Below are positions 9,384-18,327 of a DNA stretch of 33,611 nt, piece by piece. Both the position numbers and the translations under genes were made by a program. The notes under the pieces were generated by a model. The model did no database searches, had not been told where the DNA came from, and saw only the letters and a program-made list of their open reading frames with translations. This DNA is from an uncultured Bacilli bacterium. GTDB taxonomy: Bacteria > Bacillota_I > Bacilli_A > RF39 > UBA660. Numbering within the stretch: position 1 is the stretch's first letter; each line of letters begins with the position of its first letter. The stretch is from positions 1-33,611 of the forward strand of contig CANQDC010000007.1 in NCBI GenBank assembly GCA_947591455.1, read 5' to 3'.

Positions 9384-10937
9384 TTAAAGATTTGGATAAA
9401 CTCCTACTCCTATTGGAAGACCTACTATATACCATACAATTATGATTGTCAAGAAAGCAAAACACGTTAAAATGGAATAAGGAATTTGATAGCGAATAGA
9501 TTTTAATAAATGAATAGATCGATTCCCTTGATTATATTTTTCTAAAAAAGCTAAATAAATAACAAAATATGAAAATAAAGGTGTCAATCCCATAGTTATA
9601 GATTCACCAAATCGAAATATAACTTGAGTAAATTCTGGTGAAATACCCGCTTGCATAAATGTCGGAATAACAACAGCAGAAATAATAGACCATTTCGTAA
9701 TAGAGGAAGGAATAAAGATAGTTGCCACCATAGCAATACAAAATAACAAAACAATTAAAGGAATTCCTGTAAAAGATACATGATTGACTAAATTAGCTAA
9801 TAAAATCACAAGAATATTTCCAATATTTGTATATTTAAAAACATTAATCAAGATAGAAGCAAAAAAGATAAGAACTAATATTTTTCCAATACCATCCAAT
9901 GAATGTCCTAAATCTTCACATAAATCACGATTGTTTTTGATAGTTCTTGCTCCAATTCCATAAAAGAAACCTAAAATAATAAAAAACATGGTAACTATAA
10001 AGACAAATCCTGTACTAAAAAATGAATTATAACTAAATAATTTATCAATATAGAACAATTGACTATCATCAAGCAATTTTCCAGAAAAAGGTAAGCCAGG
10101 AACAATGTTATATAAAAAGATTAACAAATACACTAATCCTGCTATAATTGCAAGAGCCAATCCTTTTTTTTCTTTTTTGCCAATAGAAAATTCTTCTTCT
10201 ATTTCCGTCTCAGGAATTTCATACTTATCTAATTTATAAACTAAATATTTTTCAGTAATCAATGTAATTAAAATAGCAAGTATAATAACAGCAATTAGCA
10301 TAATAAATACAAAACTAGTTGTTTCAATTACATAATTTTTATCTATCATATTTGCAGCTAATTGAGTCAAAGATAAAAGAGAAGAATCAATACTCGTTAA
10401 AAAGACATTGATCCCACTACCACAAGTCAAGGCGGCAAAAGTGGCAATAATTCCAATCGCTGGATTCCGTTTCCCATAATTAAACAATATAGCACTAATA
10501 GGTATCATAATTATATATGACAAATCCCCAATAATGCTTAAAATAATACTTATAAACACTAAAGTAAAAGTTACTGTATTTTTTTTTGCATTTTTAGTAA
10601 GCAAAGTAAACGCCGTTTTTAAAAAACCACTCTTTTCCATAATTCCTATACCAATTAAGATAATCATTAAACTACTTAAAGGCGCAAAAGCCACAAAATT
10701 AGATACAGTACTTGTAAATATATATTTTATTCCCTCTATACTAATTAAAGACTTTACTTCCGAAATAGAAGTTGTATATTCTAAAGAGGTTGCACTTATT
10801 TTACGATCCGTAGCTTGAAATCCTAAAAGCGATAATATTCCACTTAAAAAAATGGTGGCAGCTATTAATATTAGGATAGTCATAATTGGATGTAATGTTA
10901 TTTTTTCTTTTATTTTACTTTTTTTCATTTTCTTCAC
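9384..10937 (-). CDS. AbgT family transporter
   Basis: Multiple TM; NFVAFAPLSSLMIILIGIGIMEKSGFL, GDLSYIIMIP, FIPSSITKWSIISAVVIPTFMQAGISPEFTQVIFRFGESITMGLTPLFSYFVIYLAF typical of AbgT. Confidence 0.88.
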   Translation of the reverse strand: MKKMKKSKIKEKITLHPIMTILILIAATIFLSGILSLLGFQATDRKISATSLEYTTSISEVKSLISIEGIKYIFTSTVSNFVAFAPLSSLMIILIGIGIMEKSGFLKTAFTLLTKNAKKNTVTFTLVFISIILSIIGDLSYIIMIPISAILFNYGKRNPAIGIIATFAALTCGSGINVFLTSIDSSLLSLTQLAANMIDKNYVIETTSFVFIMLIAVIILAILITLITEKYLVYKLDKYEIPETEIEEEFSIGKKEKKGLALAIIAGLVYLLIFLYNIVPGLPFSGKLLDDSQLFYIDKLFSYNSFFSTGFVFIVTMFFIILGFFYGIGARTIKNNRDLCEDLGHSLDGIGKILVLIFFASILINVFKYTNIGNILVILLANLVNHVSFTGIPLIVLLFCIAMVATIFIPSSITKWSIISAVVIPTFMQAGISPEFTQVIFRFGESITMGLTPLFSYFVIYLAFLEKYNQGNRSIHLLKSIRYQIPYSILTCFAFLTIIIVWYIVGLPIGVGVYPNL

Positions 10938-11115
10938 CTAATATTTTTTTTAGTTTGTGTTCAAATTCTAAACGATCCATCATTACCTCGCGTCCACAAT
11001 GTATACATTTTATTTTTATATCGACACCAACTCTAATAATTTTCCATTCATTCGTCCCACAAGCATGCGGTTTTTTCATGATTACTAAATCATTTAAATT
11101 ATAACTTCTTATCAT
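10915..11115 (-). CDS. DUF951 (YyzM-like) protein
   Basis: MIRSYNLNDLVIMKKPHACGTNEWKIIRVGVDIKIKCIHCGREVMMDR; position before ychF as in B. subtilis. Confidence 0.9.
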   Translation of the reverse strand: MIRSYNLNDLVIMKKPHACGTNEWKIIRVGVDIKIKCIHCGREVMMDRLEFEHKLKKILGEENEKK

Positions 11116-11914
11116 TATGCACCTCAATTTGCGCGTAAGGAATTTTTATATTATCTTTCTCATAAATATTTTTTATAATTTTTAATACTTCTCTTCTAAT
11201 TTGCCATTGATCTTCCTGTGTACATATAATACTAATCGTATAATTAATTGCACTATCCTTTAAATCAGAAATCCCCAAATATTTGGAATCATTATAAACT
11301 CCTTTAATTTTTTTAGCTTCTTCTATGATTTTAGCAATTGCTTTTTCTACTTTTTCCGTTTTCTCTTCATAAGCAGTTGGAATATCAATACGCAAATCTG
11401 CTTTCTTTTGACTAATATTAATAATTTGATTTATATTCCGATTGGCAATAACCATAACCTCTCCCGTAGCCTTTTTTATTTTTGTCGCCTTTAAACTCAT
11501 CTCAATAACTTCACCAGTAAAATCATTATAAGTAACAATATCTCCAACAACAAAATAATTATTTATAATAATATCAATTCCACTAATAAAATCTTTTAAT
11601 GTATCTTGTAAAGCTAATCCAAGTAAAGCACTAGCTACACCTAAACTAGTAATTAATGCTCTTGTATCCACTCCATATAAATCAAGTATAAAAAATATAA
11701 CAAATACATAAATAATTACTTTTGCAATATTAGATAACAAATTTACAATCGTAATTCTCTTTTTTCTTTCATAAGAATTCTTACCATTATTAACAATTTT
11801 TTCAATTAAACGACTGCCTAACTTATAAGCAATTATTCCAGCAAATAAAATAATAGCTAAACCATATATTTCTTTTTGGCTTAGAAACCCCAAAATATTT
11901 TTAGCGAATTGCAT
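11099..11914 (-). CDS. Small-conductance mechanosensitive channel (MscS family)
   Basis: ALITSLGVASALLGLALQDTLKDFISGIDIIINNYFVVGDIVTYNDFTGEVIEMSLKATKI. Confidence 0.92.
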   Translation of the reverse strand: MQFAKNILGFLSQKEIYGLAIILFAGIIAYKLGSRLIEKIVNNGKNSYERKKRITIVNLLSNIAKVIIYVFVIFFILDLYGVDTRALITSLGVASALLGLALQDTLKDFISGIDIIINNYFVVGDIVTYNDFTGEVIEMSLKATKIKKATGEVMVIANRNINQIINISQKKADLRIDIPTAYEEKTEKVEKAIAKIIEEAKKIKGVYNDSKYLGISDLKDSAINYTISIICTQEDQWQIRREVLKIIKNIYEKDNIKIPYAQIEVHNDKKL

Positions 11915-12805
11915 TTAATCACCTGCTATTTCTATTCCTAAAATATCCAGAATTCTTTCTAAATCTTTTTCACGATCAAAAGGAATTTCAATTTTATTAT
12001 TTTTTATTTTAACTTTTGTTCCAATCTTTTCACGCATAATTGTTTCGTATATTGTATAATGAATATTTCGGTCATTTAAATTACGTGATAACGCATTCTT
12101 TTTTGGTAATTTTTCATTTTGAATTATTTTTTCAACATCTCTTACAGATAAAGATTCTTTTAAAATTCGATCAGTTAACTCATGAATTAAATTTTCATCA
12201 TTTAATTTACTTAAAGCCCTGGCATGACCCATACTTAATTTATTTTCTTCAACCAATCTTTTAGTAGCATTGGGTAATTTTAATAAACCCAACATATTTG
12301 TTACATGACTACGACTTTTACCAAATTTTTTAGCAAATTCCTCTTGCGTTAAATGCCCTATTTTTATAATATTGTCATAAGCAATAGCTTCATCAATTGG
12401 ATTCAAATCCTCTCTTTGAATATTTTCAATTAACGCAATTTCCATCATTTCTTGATCATTAAATTCTTTTACAATGGCTGGAATCTTTTCTAACCCTGCT
12501 AACTTAGAAGCTTTAGTTCTTCTCTCACCAGCAATTAACTCATACCCTTTGATACTCTTTTTTACAATAATAGGTTGAACAATTCCATATTCTTTAATAC
12601 TGTCTGCTAATTCTTGTAAAGATTCATCATTAAAAGTTTTTCTCGGTTGATAAGGATTACTTCTAATCTCATCTAAAGAAATCTCTACAATATCATTTTT
12701 TTTCGCAGTATCGACAATATCACGTTCAAAATTATCAAAATTAATTACTTCATTTGAAAATAATTGTTCTAAACCCTTTCCCAAAGCTTTTCTTTTAGTT
12801 TCCAT
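11915..12805 (-). CDS. parB: Chromosome partitioning protein ParB / Spo0J
   Basis: ALGKGLEQLF, IRSNPYQPRKTF, YELIAGERRTKASKLAGL, ALIENIQREDLNPIDEA, HTH; follows parA. Confidence 0.96.
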   Translation of the reverse strand: METKRKALGKGLEQLFSNEVINFDNFERDIVDTAKKNDIVEISLDEIRSNPYQPRKTFNDESLQELADSIKEYGIVQPIIVKKSIKGYELIAGERRTKASKLAGLEKIPAIVKEFNDQEMMEIALIENIQREDLNPIDEAIAYDNIIKIGHLTQEEFAKKFGKSRSHVTNMLGLLKLPNATKRLVEENKLSMGHARALSKLNDENLIHELTDRILKESLSVRDVEKIIQNEKLPKKNALSRNLNDRNIHYTIYETIMREKIGTKVKIKNNKIEIPFDREKDLERILDILGIEIAGD

Positions 12806-13580
12806 TGCGACTAATCACTTCCTTTGCTAAATTTTCATAAGCAAGAGTTGCACGACTTGTCGGATCATAAGCATTAATTGGTTTTCCATGGCTTGGAGCT
12901 TCAACAAGTCTTACAAGTCTTGGAATAATAGTATTAAAAACTTTATTTTTAAAATATTTTCTTACTTCTTCAATTATTTCTAAACCAATATTTGTTCTAC
13001 CATCTAACATAGTTAAAAGTACACCTTCAATACGTAAATCAGGATTCATATTAGATTGCACTAAAATAATGGAATTTAATAATTGCGTAATTCCCTCTAA
13101 AGCATAATATTCACATTGTACAGGAATAATCACAGAATCACTAGCAACTAAAGCATTCATAGTTGATATACCTAAAGATGGTTGACAATCGATAATAATA
13201 AAATCATATAAATCTCTAATTTCCAATATTTTAGAACGCAATTGCTCATTTTGCTTAAAACTTGTATCTTCCAACATTTTCTTCACAAATTCTACATCGA
13301 CTCCAGCTAAATTAATCGTAGAAGGAATAATAGAAAGATTTTTAAATTTTGTTTTTATTATAGCTTTTTGTATTTCACAAGCCCCTGTAATCACATCATA
13401 AATATCATAATCAAAATCATTTGTATTTAAACCTAATCCATTTGATGCATTTCCTTGAGAGTCAAGATCTATTAATAAAGTCTTTTTTCCCTCGCTTCCT
13501 AAGGCAGCTGCTAAGTTAATACTAGTAGTTGTTTTCCCAACTCCACCTTTTTGATTAACTAATGAAATAACTTTTGCCAT
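12795..13580 (-). CDS. parA: Chromosome partitioning ATPase ParA / Soj
   Basis: MAKVISLVNQKGGVGKTTTSINLAAALG deviant Walker A; DFIIIDCQPSLG. Confidence 0.97.
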   Translation of the reverse strand: MAKVISLVNQKGGVGKTTTSINLAAALGSEGKKTLLIDLDSQGNASNGLGLNTNDFDYDIYDVITGACEIQKAIIKTKFKNLSIIPSTINLAGVDVEFVKKMLEDTSFKQNEQLRSKILEIRDLYDFIIIDCQPSLGISTMNALVASDSVIIPVQCEYYALEGITQLLNSIILVQSNMNPDLRIEGVLLTMLDGRTNIGLEIIEEVRKYFKNKVFNTIIPRLVRLVEAPSHGKPINAYDPTSRATLAYENLAKEVISRNGN

Positions 13581-13662
13581 AATACCACCTTTTTCAATTT
13601 TTAGTCACTAGGATTATTCTATCACATTAATAGTTATTTGTCTTTACTAAAAAATGAATTTA

Positions 13663-14175
13663 TTATTTATTTTTTATTATCATTAAAATTTTATATCTAT
13701 CAAACACATGAAATCTTAAATGTTTTAAAATAGTTTTTATTTCATAATAATCAGTAGTTGCAAAAAGACTAGCAAACCATTCTATGCACTTCTTATGTGG
13801 ATAACTACTTAAACAACTATTACAATAAAATTCCCAATAACAAGGATATAATAATGTATAACCTTTATCATTTTTTTCTAAACTAAAATTAAGATAAAAT
13901 TTTTTTGAACAATTAAACAAATTTTTAGTATCATATACTACAATTTTAAATAAATATTGCTTATTAAAAGTAATAATAAATTCCAAAACATTTCCATATT
14001 CCGATTCATAATATCCATTAACTAAATCTATTGGTTTCAATCCAAAAAAATTTAATATAATTTTATCCAATTTTTTTCGATACTTAGGAATACTAAAAAT
14101 TTTAATAAAATGATCTATATCCATAATTTGCCCTTCCCTGACAAAAAGAGTAACAAATAATAGTTCATATAGCAA
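13663..14175 (-). CDS. Hypothetical protein, about 150-170 aa (start may be MDIDHFIKIF)
   Basis: Intact ORF; unknown family. Confidence 0.5.
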   Translation of the reverse strand: MLYELLFVTLFVREGQIMDIDHFIKIFSIPKYRKKLDKIILNFFGLKPIDLVNGYYESEYGNVLEFIITFNKQYLFKIVVYDTKNLFNCSKKFYLNFSLEKNDKGYTLLYPCYWEFYCNSCLSSYPHKKCIEWFASLFATTDYYEIKTILKHLRFHVFDRYKILMIIKNK

Positions 14176-14287
14176 ACCAACAATTATTAAACTTTCCCCA
14201 CAGAATTCCTTTTTTGATTATCCTATTTATCTTTTCTACTATAAAAATAAATTTCTATTACAAAAATTTAAAAAAAAATTGAATATT

Positions 14288-14308
14288 AAAAAAAGAGCTG
14301 GTTGCTCT
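14288..14308 (-). terminator. Terminator of surface-protein gene
   Basis: AGAGC-AACCA-GCTCT followed by T-run on minus strand. Confidence 0.7.
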
Positions 14309-14311
14309 AAT

Positions 14312-15460
14312 TTAATCAATTAAAAACCTTGGGCGTACGCCAAGCAAAGTGGTCGCACCACTAGCACCCGAAAATCCGTAGTTATAGACATTAGCAAAAC
14401 TAGTCGAATCCACTACATCTTTTAACCAATAATTAAGACTAGAAATCCCATAACTATTTGTAAACTCAGGCTTTAGTTGAAAGATGGCATACTGACGATT
14501 ATCAATTCCTGTATCATACATACTTGACGAAACTACTGTTCCTCCATACACATTCATCTCACTCATTAAATCTAATTCTCTTTCATACCATTCCCAATTA
14601 TTACTAACACCTTTTGCATTATCAAATTTATTATTTGGAGCTTCTTTATTTACTGATTTACTTAATAGATTCCTATATTGGATTACATGTTCTTCAAAAA
14701 CCGGTTTAATATATGTACTTAAGATTTCTGGTAATGTGGTTTTAACCATATCACTTCCTACATAGCCACCTGTAGTGTCATTTGTTTCATTCATTTTGGC
14801 TGTTGTTAAAGGTTTTGCAGGTATAACTGTGGCATGATGTTGGGTTAATATTTTAGTACTATCTCCAGAATATAAATAATTATCTAGATCTGCTATCAAC
14901 CATGTTACTTCATGATTACCTTCAGTTGTTGTTATATAATCTCCAACGTATATATCATCAAATTTGCCACTGGAGATCATTTTATATAAAGTTCCATCTG
15001 TATGATACTGCGTTATATCTTTCCCTCGGTACGTATTTCTTCTTAATGCTACTCCTGCATCAATGTATTTATTATATTCGTCTTCACTTAATGTGGATGT
15101 AAATAATAATTTACATCTACTTCCTTCTTCTACATTTTCTAGTTTTACATTCCAAGCATTATAATCCCACTCCCCTGTGGTTTTACTATTCCCACAATCT
15201 ACATTTACTTTATAATATTTTCCATCTTTGTTTTTAGGTTCTGTTGGAATTTCATTTGTTTTTTGTTCATCTACTAAAACGGCAAATTTTACATCATATC
15301 CAAAATCAGGTATCGTTCCTTTTATTACATTATAGCTTTTGTTCTCTTGGTATGTAGCATAACTTCTATATATAGAAATCCCGCCAAAACTGATTAGTAT
15401 TCCTAAAATGGCAATAGCTGTTCTTTTATTATAATTATTATTATATTTTTTTAATCTCAT
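14312..15460 (-). CDS. Membrane-anchored surface protein with C-terminal DUF6273/C-type-lectin-like domain (start refined to MRLKKYNNNY)
   Basis: N-terminal TM (AIAILGILISFGGISIYRSYA), Cys-paired region NVDCGNSKTTGEWDYNAW...SRCKLLFTS, C-terminus NYWLKDVVDSTSFANVYNYGFSG...LGVRPRFLID; RBS AGGTGATAATATG. Confidence 0.7.
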   Translation of the reverse strand: MRLKKYNNNYNKRTAIAILGILISFGGISIYRSYATYQENKSYNVIKGTIPDFGYDVKFAVLVDEQKTNEIPTEPKNKDGKYYKVNVDCGNSKTTGEWDYNAWNVKLENVEEGSRCKLLFTSTLSEDEYNKYIDAGVALRRNTYRGKDITQYHTDGTLYKMISSGKFDDIYVGDYITTTEGNHEVTWLIADLDNYLYSGDSTKILTQHHATVIPAKPLTTAKMNETNDTTGGYVGSDMVKTTLPEILSTYIKPVFEEHVIQYRNLLSKSVNKEAPNNKFDNAKGVSNNWEWYERELDLMSEMNVYGGTVVSSSMYDTGIDNRQYAIFQLKPEFTNSYGISSLNYWLKDVVDSTSFANVYNYGFSGASGATTLLGVRPRFLID

Positions 15461-15484
15461 ATTATCACCTTTGACACCACATTT

Positions 15485-15515
15485 TGTTGGTATTATCGTT
15501 AAAATAATACCAACA
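15485..15515. promoter_or_regulatory. Candidate operator: perfect 12-bp inverted repeat
   Basis: TGTTGGTATTAT-cgttaaa-ATAATACCAACA in the intergenic space between divergent genes. Confidence 0.8.
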
Positions 15516-15532
15516 TTTTGTATGCTTGTCAA
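15504..15532 (-). promoter_or_regulatory. Sigma-A promoter of surface-protein gene
   Basis: Minus strand TTGACA (15532-15527) - 17 nt - TATTAT (15509-15504); -10 lies in an operator arm. Confidence 0.8.
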
Positions 15533-15542
15533 GAGGTGACAT

Positions 15543-15761
15543 ATGAAGATTAATGCCAATAATTATAAAGCAAATGAAATTATAAAGTTCATTCGCGAAT
15601 ATACGGGATTGACACAAGAAGAATTTGGAAAAAAAATTAAAAGAAGCAGAAATGCCATCCAATTTTATGAATATGGTCAACGAAATTATGATTTAGAATT
15701 GCTATTAGAAATAGCGAAAAAATTTGATCTAGAAATAATTATTCAAAATAAAAAAAAGTAG
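15543..15761 (+). CDS. Small XRE/Cro-CI-type HTH regulator, 72 aa
   Basis: IIKFIREYTGLTQEEFGKKIKRSRNAIQFYEYGQRNYDLELLLEIAKKFDLEI HTH_3; RBS AGAGGTG upstream of ATG. Confidence 0.88.
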   Translation: MKINANNYKANEIIKFIREYTGLTQEEFGKKIKRSRNAIQFYEYGQRNYDLELLLEIAKKFDLEIIIQNKKK

Positions 15762-15778
15762 GTTTTCTACTTTTTTTA
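15752..15778. terminator. Bidirectional terminator between the HTH gene and rplL
   Basis: AAAAAAGTAG-GTTTT-CTACTTTTTT in the convergent gap. Confidence 0.75.
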
Positions 15779-16147
15779 TTAAGCTAATTCTACTTCAGCT
15801 CCAGCTTCTTCAAGTTGTGCTTTAATTTGTTCAGCTTCATCAGCAGGAATGTTTTCTTTAACATTTCCACCATTATCAGCTAATCCTTTTGCTTCAACTA
15901 ATCCTAACCCTGTAACTTCTTTTAAGATTTTAATAACTGCAATTTTATTTCCACCAGCACTCTTAAGAACTACAGTTTTAGTTGAAGATCCAGCATCTTC
16001 TTCTGCTCCAGCAGGTGCAGCAGCTACAGCTACAGCACTAGGATCTACTCCAAACTCTTCTTTCATTGCATCAACTAATTCTTTAACTTCAAGAATAGTC
16101 ATTTCTTTTAAAGCACTAATAAATTCATCTTTTGTTAATTTAGCCAT
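15779..16147 (-). CDS. rplL: 50S ribosomal protein L7/L12
   Basis: MAKLTKDEFISALKEMTILEVKELVDAMKEEFGV...EKTVVLKSAGGNKIAVIKILKEVTGLGLVEAKGL-type sequence. Confidence 0.97.
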   Translation of the reverse strand: MAKLTKDEFISALKEMTILEVKELVDAMKEEFGVDPSAVAVAAAPAGAEEDAGSSTKTVVLKSAGGNKIAVIKILKEVTGLGLVEAKGLADNGGNVKENIPADEAEQIKAQLEEAGAEVELA

Positions 16148-16166
16148 ATTATATTCCTCCTATTTT

Positions 16167-16661
16167 TTATTTTTCTTCTAATTGTTCAGCATATAAGTTC
16201 AAACCTATTGCTAAATCACGTACATATTGAATCATACCACCAGCAAGCATTGTAAGTAAGCCTTCTCTTGATGGGATACTTGCATATTCACGAATAACAT
16301 CAATATCTGCTACATCTCCAGATATAATACCAACTCGAATATCAAGTTTATCATTTTGTTTTGCAAAGTCTGCAAGTACTTTAATAGGTTCAAGTAAATT
16401 TTTACCAAAAAGAATTGCATTTGGTCCTTCTAAAAATCCTTCTAAACTAAGATTTAGATCATCTAAAGCTCTTTTTAATAAAGTATTTTTATAAACCTTA
16501 ACTTCTGCTTCAACTTCTCTTAATTTGTTTCTCAAATCACTTAAATCAGCAACTGTTAAGCCTTGATATTGAAACAATATAACAGATTCACTATTCTTAA
16601 TTTTTTCAGAAATTTCAGCAACAATTTCTTTCTTTTGATTAAGAGCATTTTGACTTGCCAT
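16167..16661 (-). CDS. rplJ: 50S ribosomal protein L10
   Basis: KKEIVAEISEKIKNSESVILFQYQGLTVADLSDLRNKLREVEAEVKVYKNTLLKRAL. Confidence 0.97.
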   Translation of the reverse strand: MASQNALNQKKEIVAEISEKIKNSESVILFQYQGLTVADLSDLRNKLREVEAEVKVYKNTLLKRALDDLNLSLEGFLEGPNAILFGKNLLEPIKVLADFAKQNDKLDIRVGIISGDVADIDVIREYASIPSREGLLTMLAGGMIQYVRDLAIGLNLYAEQLEEK

Positions 16662-16683
16662 AAAAATCCTCCTTTTCTTTTAT

Positions 16684-16796
16684 TCAATAGAAAAGCTCTT
16701 TTTATGGGAAAAAGAGCCTAAAAAATAAGTTTCTGTTTCCCTCGGTAGGATAATTAAGATTTCTCCCCTACTGTCTTTGGTTCGCTTTTCTATTAC
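16684..16796 (-). ncRNA. Ribosomal protein L10 leader with attenuator
   Basis: Position between rplA and rplJ; 11-bp closing stem AATAGAAAAGC (16686-16696) / GCTTTTCTATT (16784-16794); terminator-like GCTCTTTTT-ATGGG-AAAAAGAGC (16695-16717). Confidence 0.85.
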
Positions 16797-16816
16797 GTAT
16801 TATATTAAATTAAGAA

Positions 16817-17515
16817 TTAAATGTCAAAAGAATTTTTATCAATTTTAATTCCAGGTCCCATTGTAGATGATATTGTAATGGAATTAATAAATTTTCCTTT
16901 AACACTGGCAGGTTTTAATTTAGAAATTGTAGATACTATATATTCTATATTTTCTTGTAATTTATTATCATCAAATGATACTTTTCCAATTACACTGTGA
17001 ATATTTCCATATGTATCTGTTTTATAACTTACCATACCTTTTTTAACATCTTCAATAGCTGCCGTAACATTATTCGTTACCGTATTTGTTTTGGGATTAG
17101 GCATTAAACCTTTAGGTCCTAATATCTTACCAATTTTACCAAGTTCAGGCATCATTTCTGGAGTAGCAATAATGACATCAAAATCAAACCAATTTTCTTT
17201 TTGAATTTTTTCAATCATATCTTTTTCTCCAACAAAATCAGCTCCAGCATTTTTTGCCGCTTCCGCTTGAGCACCTTTAGCGATTACTAAAATCTTTTTC
17301 GTTTTACCAGTACCATTTGGAAGTACAAAAGAACCACGTAATTGTTGGTCAGCTTTTTTAGGATCAACATTTAAATTCATAGCTACATCTATTGTACTAT
17401 CAAATTTAGTAATAGAAGTTTCTTTTGCTAGCTTAATTGCTTCTGAAATAGAATACTCTTTATTTTTCTCTATTTTTTTTGCAGCTTCCACATATTTTTT
17501 CCCAAACTTCTTCAT
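16817..17515 (-). CDS. rplA: 50S ribosomal protein L1
   Basis: FDSTIDVAMNLNVDPKKADQQLRGSFVLPNGTGKTKK, GKILGPKGLMPNPKTNTVT. Confidence 0.97.
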   Translation of the reverse strand: MKKFGKKYVEAAKKIEKNKEYSISEAIKLAKETSITKFDSTIDVAMNLNVDPKKADQQLRGSFVLPNGTGKTKKILVIAKGAQAEAAKNAGADFVGEKDMIEKIQKENWFDFDVIIATPEMMPELGKIGKILGPKGLMPNPKTNTVTNNVTAAIEDVKKGMVSYKTDTYGNIHSVIGKVSFDDNKLQENIEYIVSTISKLKPASVKGKFINSITISSTMGPGIKIDKNSFDI

Positions 17516-17573
17516 TTATTTTCCTCCTAACTGTGGTTTATTAGCGGATTTGTTCATTATTTATATTTATAAA

Positions 17574-18167
17574 TTATTCTTCTTCTGTTGTTTCTTCATC
17601 AGAACTTACAGGAACTTCTACATTACCATTAGCAAGTTCTTTCGCTTCTTCTTCCATTTCTGCTAACTCTTCATCACGTTTAGCCATTTCTGCTTCGTGA
17701 GCAGCAGCTTCTTTAGCTTGAGCCTCAAGTTCAGCATCATTGACACCTTTAACTGCAATACCCATATTTCTTGCTGTTCCTTCGATAATATTCATTGCTG
17801 CTTCTACATCATAAGCATTTAAATCTGGTAATTTAGTTTCAGCGATTTGTCTAAGATCCTCTTTAGTAATCGTAGCAACAATTTCATTGGCTCCTTTTTT
17901 ACTTCCTTTTTGAATCTTAGCTGCTTTCTTTAATAAGAATCCAGCAGGGGCAGTTTTTATAACAAAATCAAAGCTTCGATCATCATAAACTGAGATTTCT
18001 ACTGGAAGAATATCTCCCATTTTATCTCTAGTTGCTTCATTAAATTTACTACAGAAATCTTGAATATTAATTCCTGCAGGTCCTAAACATGTTCCAACTG
18101 GTGGAGCAGGTGTCGCTTTACCAGCTTCAATTTGTAATTTAATTTTCTTAACGACTTCTTTAGCCAC
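17574..18167 (-). CDS. rplK: 50S ribosomal protein L11 with acidic C-terminal extension (GTG start, [12 protein letters not shown])
   Basis: [50 protein letters not shown] before GTG at 18167; the longer ORF start runs into the leader. Confidence 0.95.
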   Translation of the reverse strand: MAKEVVKKIKLQIEAGKATPAPPVGTCLGPAGINIQDFCSKFNEATRDKMGDILPVEISVYDDRSFDFVIKTAPAGFLLKKAAKIQKGSKKGANEIVATITKEDLRQIAETKLPDLNAYDVEAAMNIIEGTARNMGIAVKGVNDAELEAQAKEAAAHEAEMAKRDEELAEMEEEAKELANGNVEVPVSSDEETTEEE

Positions 18168-18194
18168 GAAAAACACCTCCATTAAAAATATTTT

Positions 18195-18239
18195 CGCGTA
18201 AGTGGTATTGGGCAAATCCGCATTCCCTCCCACTCATCA
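18195..18239 (-). promoter_or_regulatory. L1-binding-type leader upstream of rplK-rplA
   Basis: Minus strand GATGAGTGGGAGGGAATGCGGATTTGCCCAATACCACTTACGCG: GTGG/CCAC helix with GGGAGG internal side and TTACG side, resembling known L1 mRNA sites. Confidence 0.55.
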
Positions 18240-18276
18240 ATACAACTCACATAAATATATGCAATTTGCACCTAAG

Positions 18277-18305
18277 ATAATAGCACAAAATTCATAAGAT
18301 TACAA
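18277..18305 (-). promoter_or_regulatory. Promoter of rplK-rplA
   Basis: Minus strand TTGTAA - 17 nt - TATTAT with TGC extended -10. Confidence 0.6.
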
Positions 18306-18327
18306 CTTTTTTCTCTTTATTATGCAT

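Noticed and set aside
11915-13580. Expected parS site near parAB
   Set aside because: No TGTTTCACGTGAAACA-like 16-mer recognised by eye; a genome-wide degenerate search would be needed.
15485-15515. Invertible promoter (phase-variation switch) bounded by the 12-bp repeats
   Set aside because: Only 7 nt lie between the arms, so inversion would not reorient the promoter; an operator is more plausible.
15849-16181. + strand ORF 15849-16181 opposite rplL
   Set aside because: Antisense shadow of rplL's Ala-rich codons.
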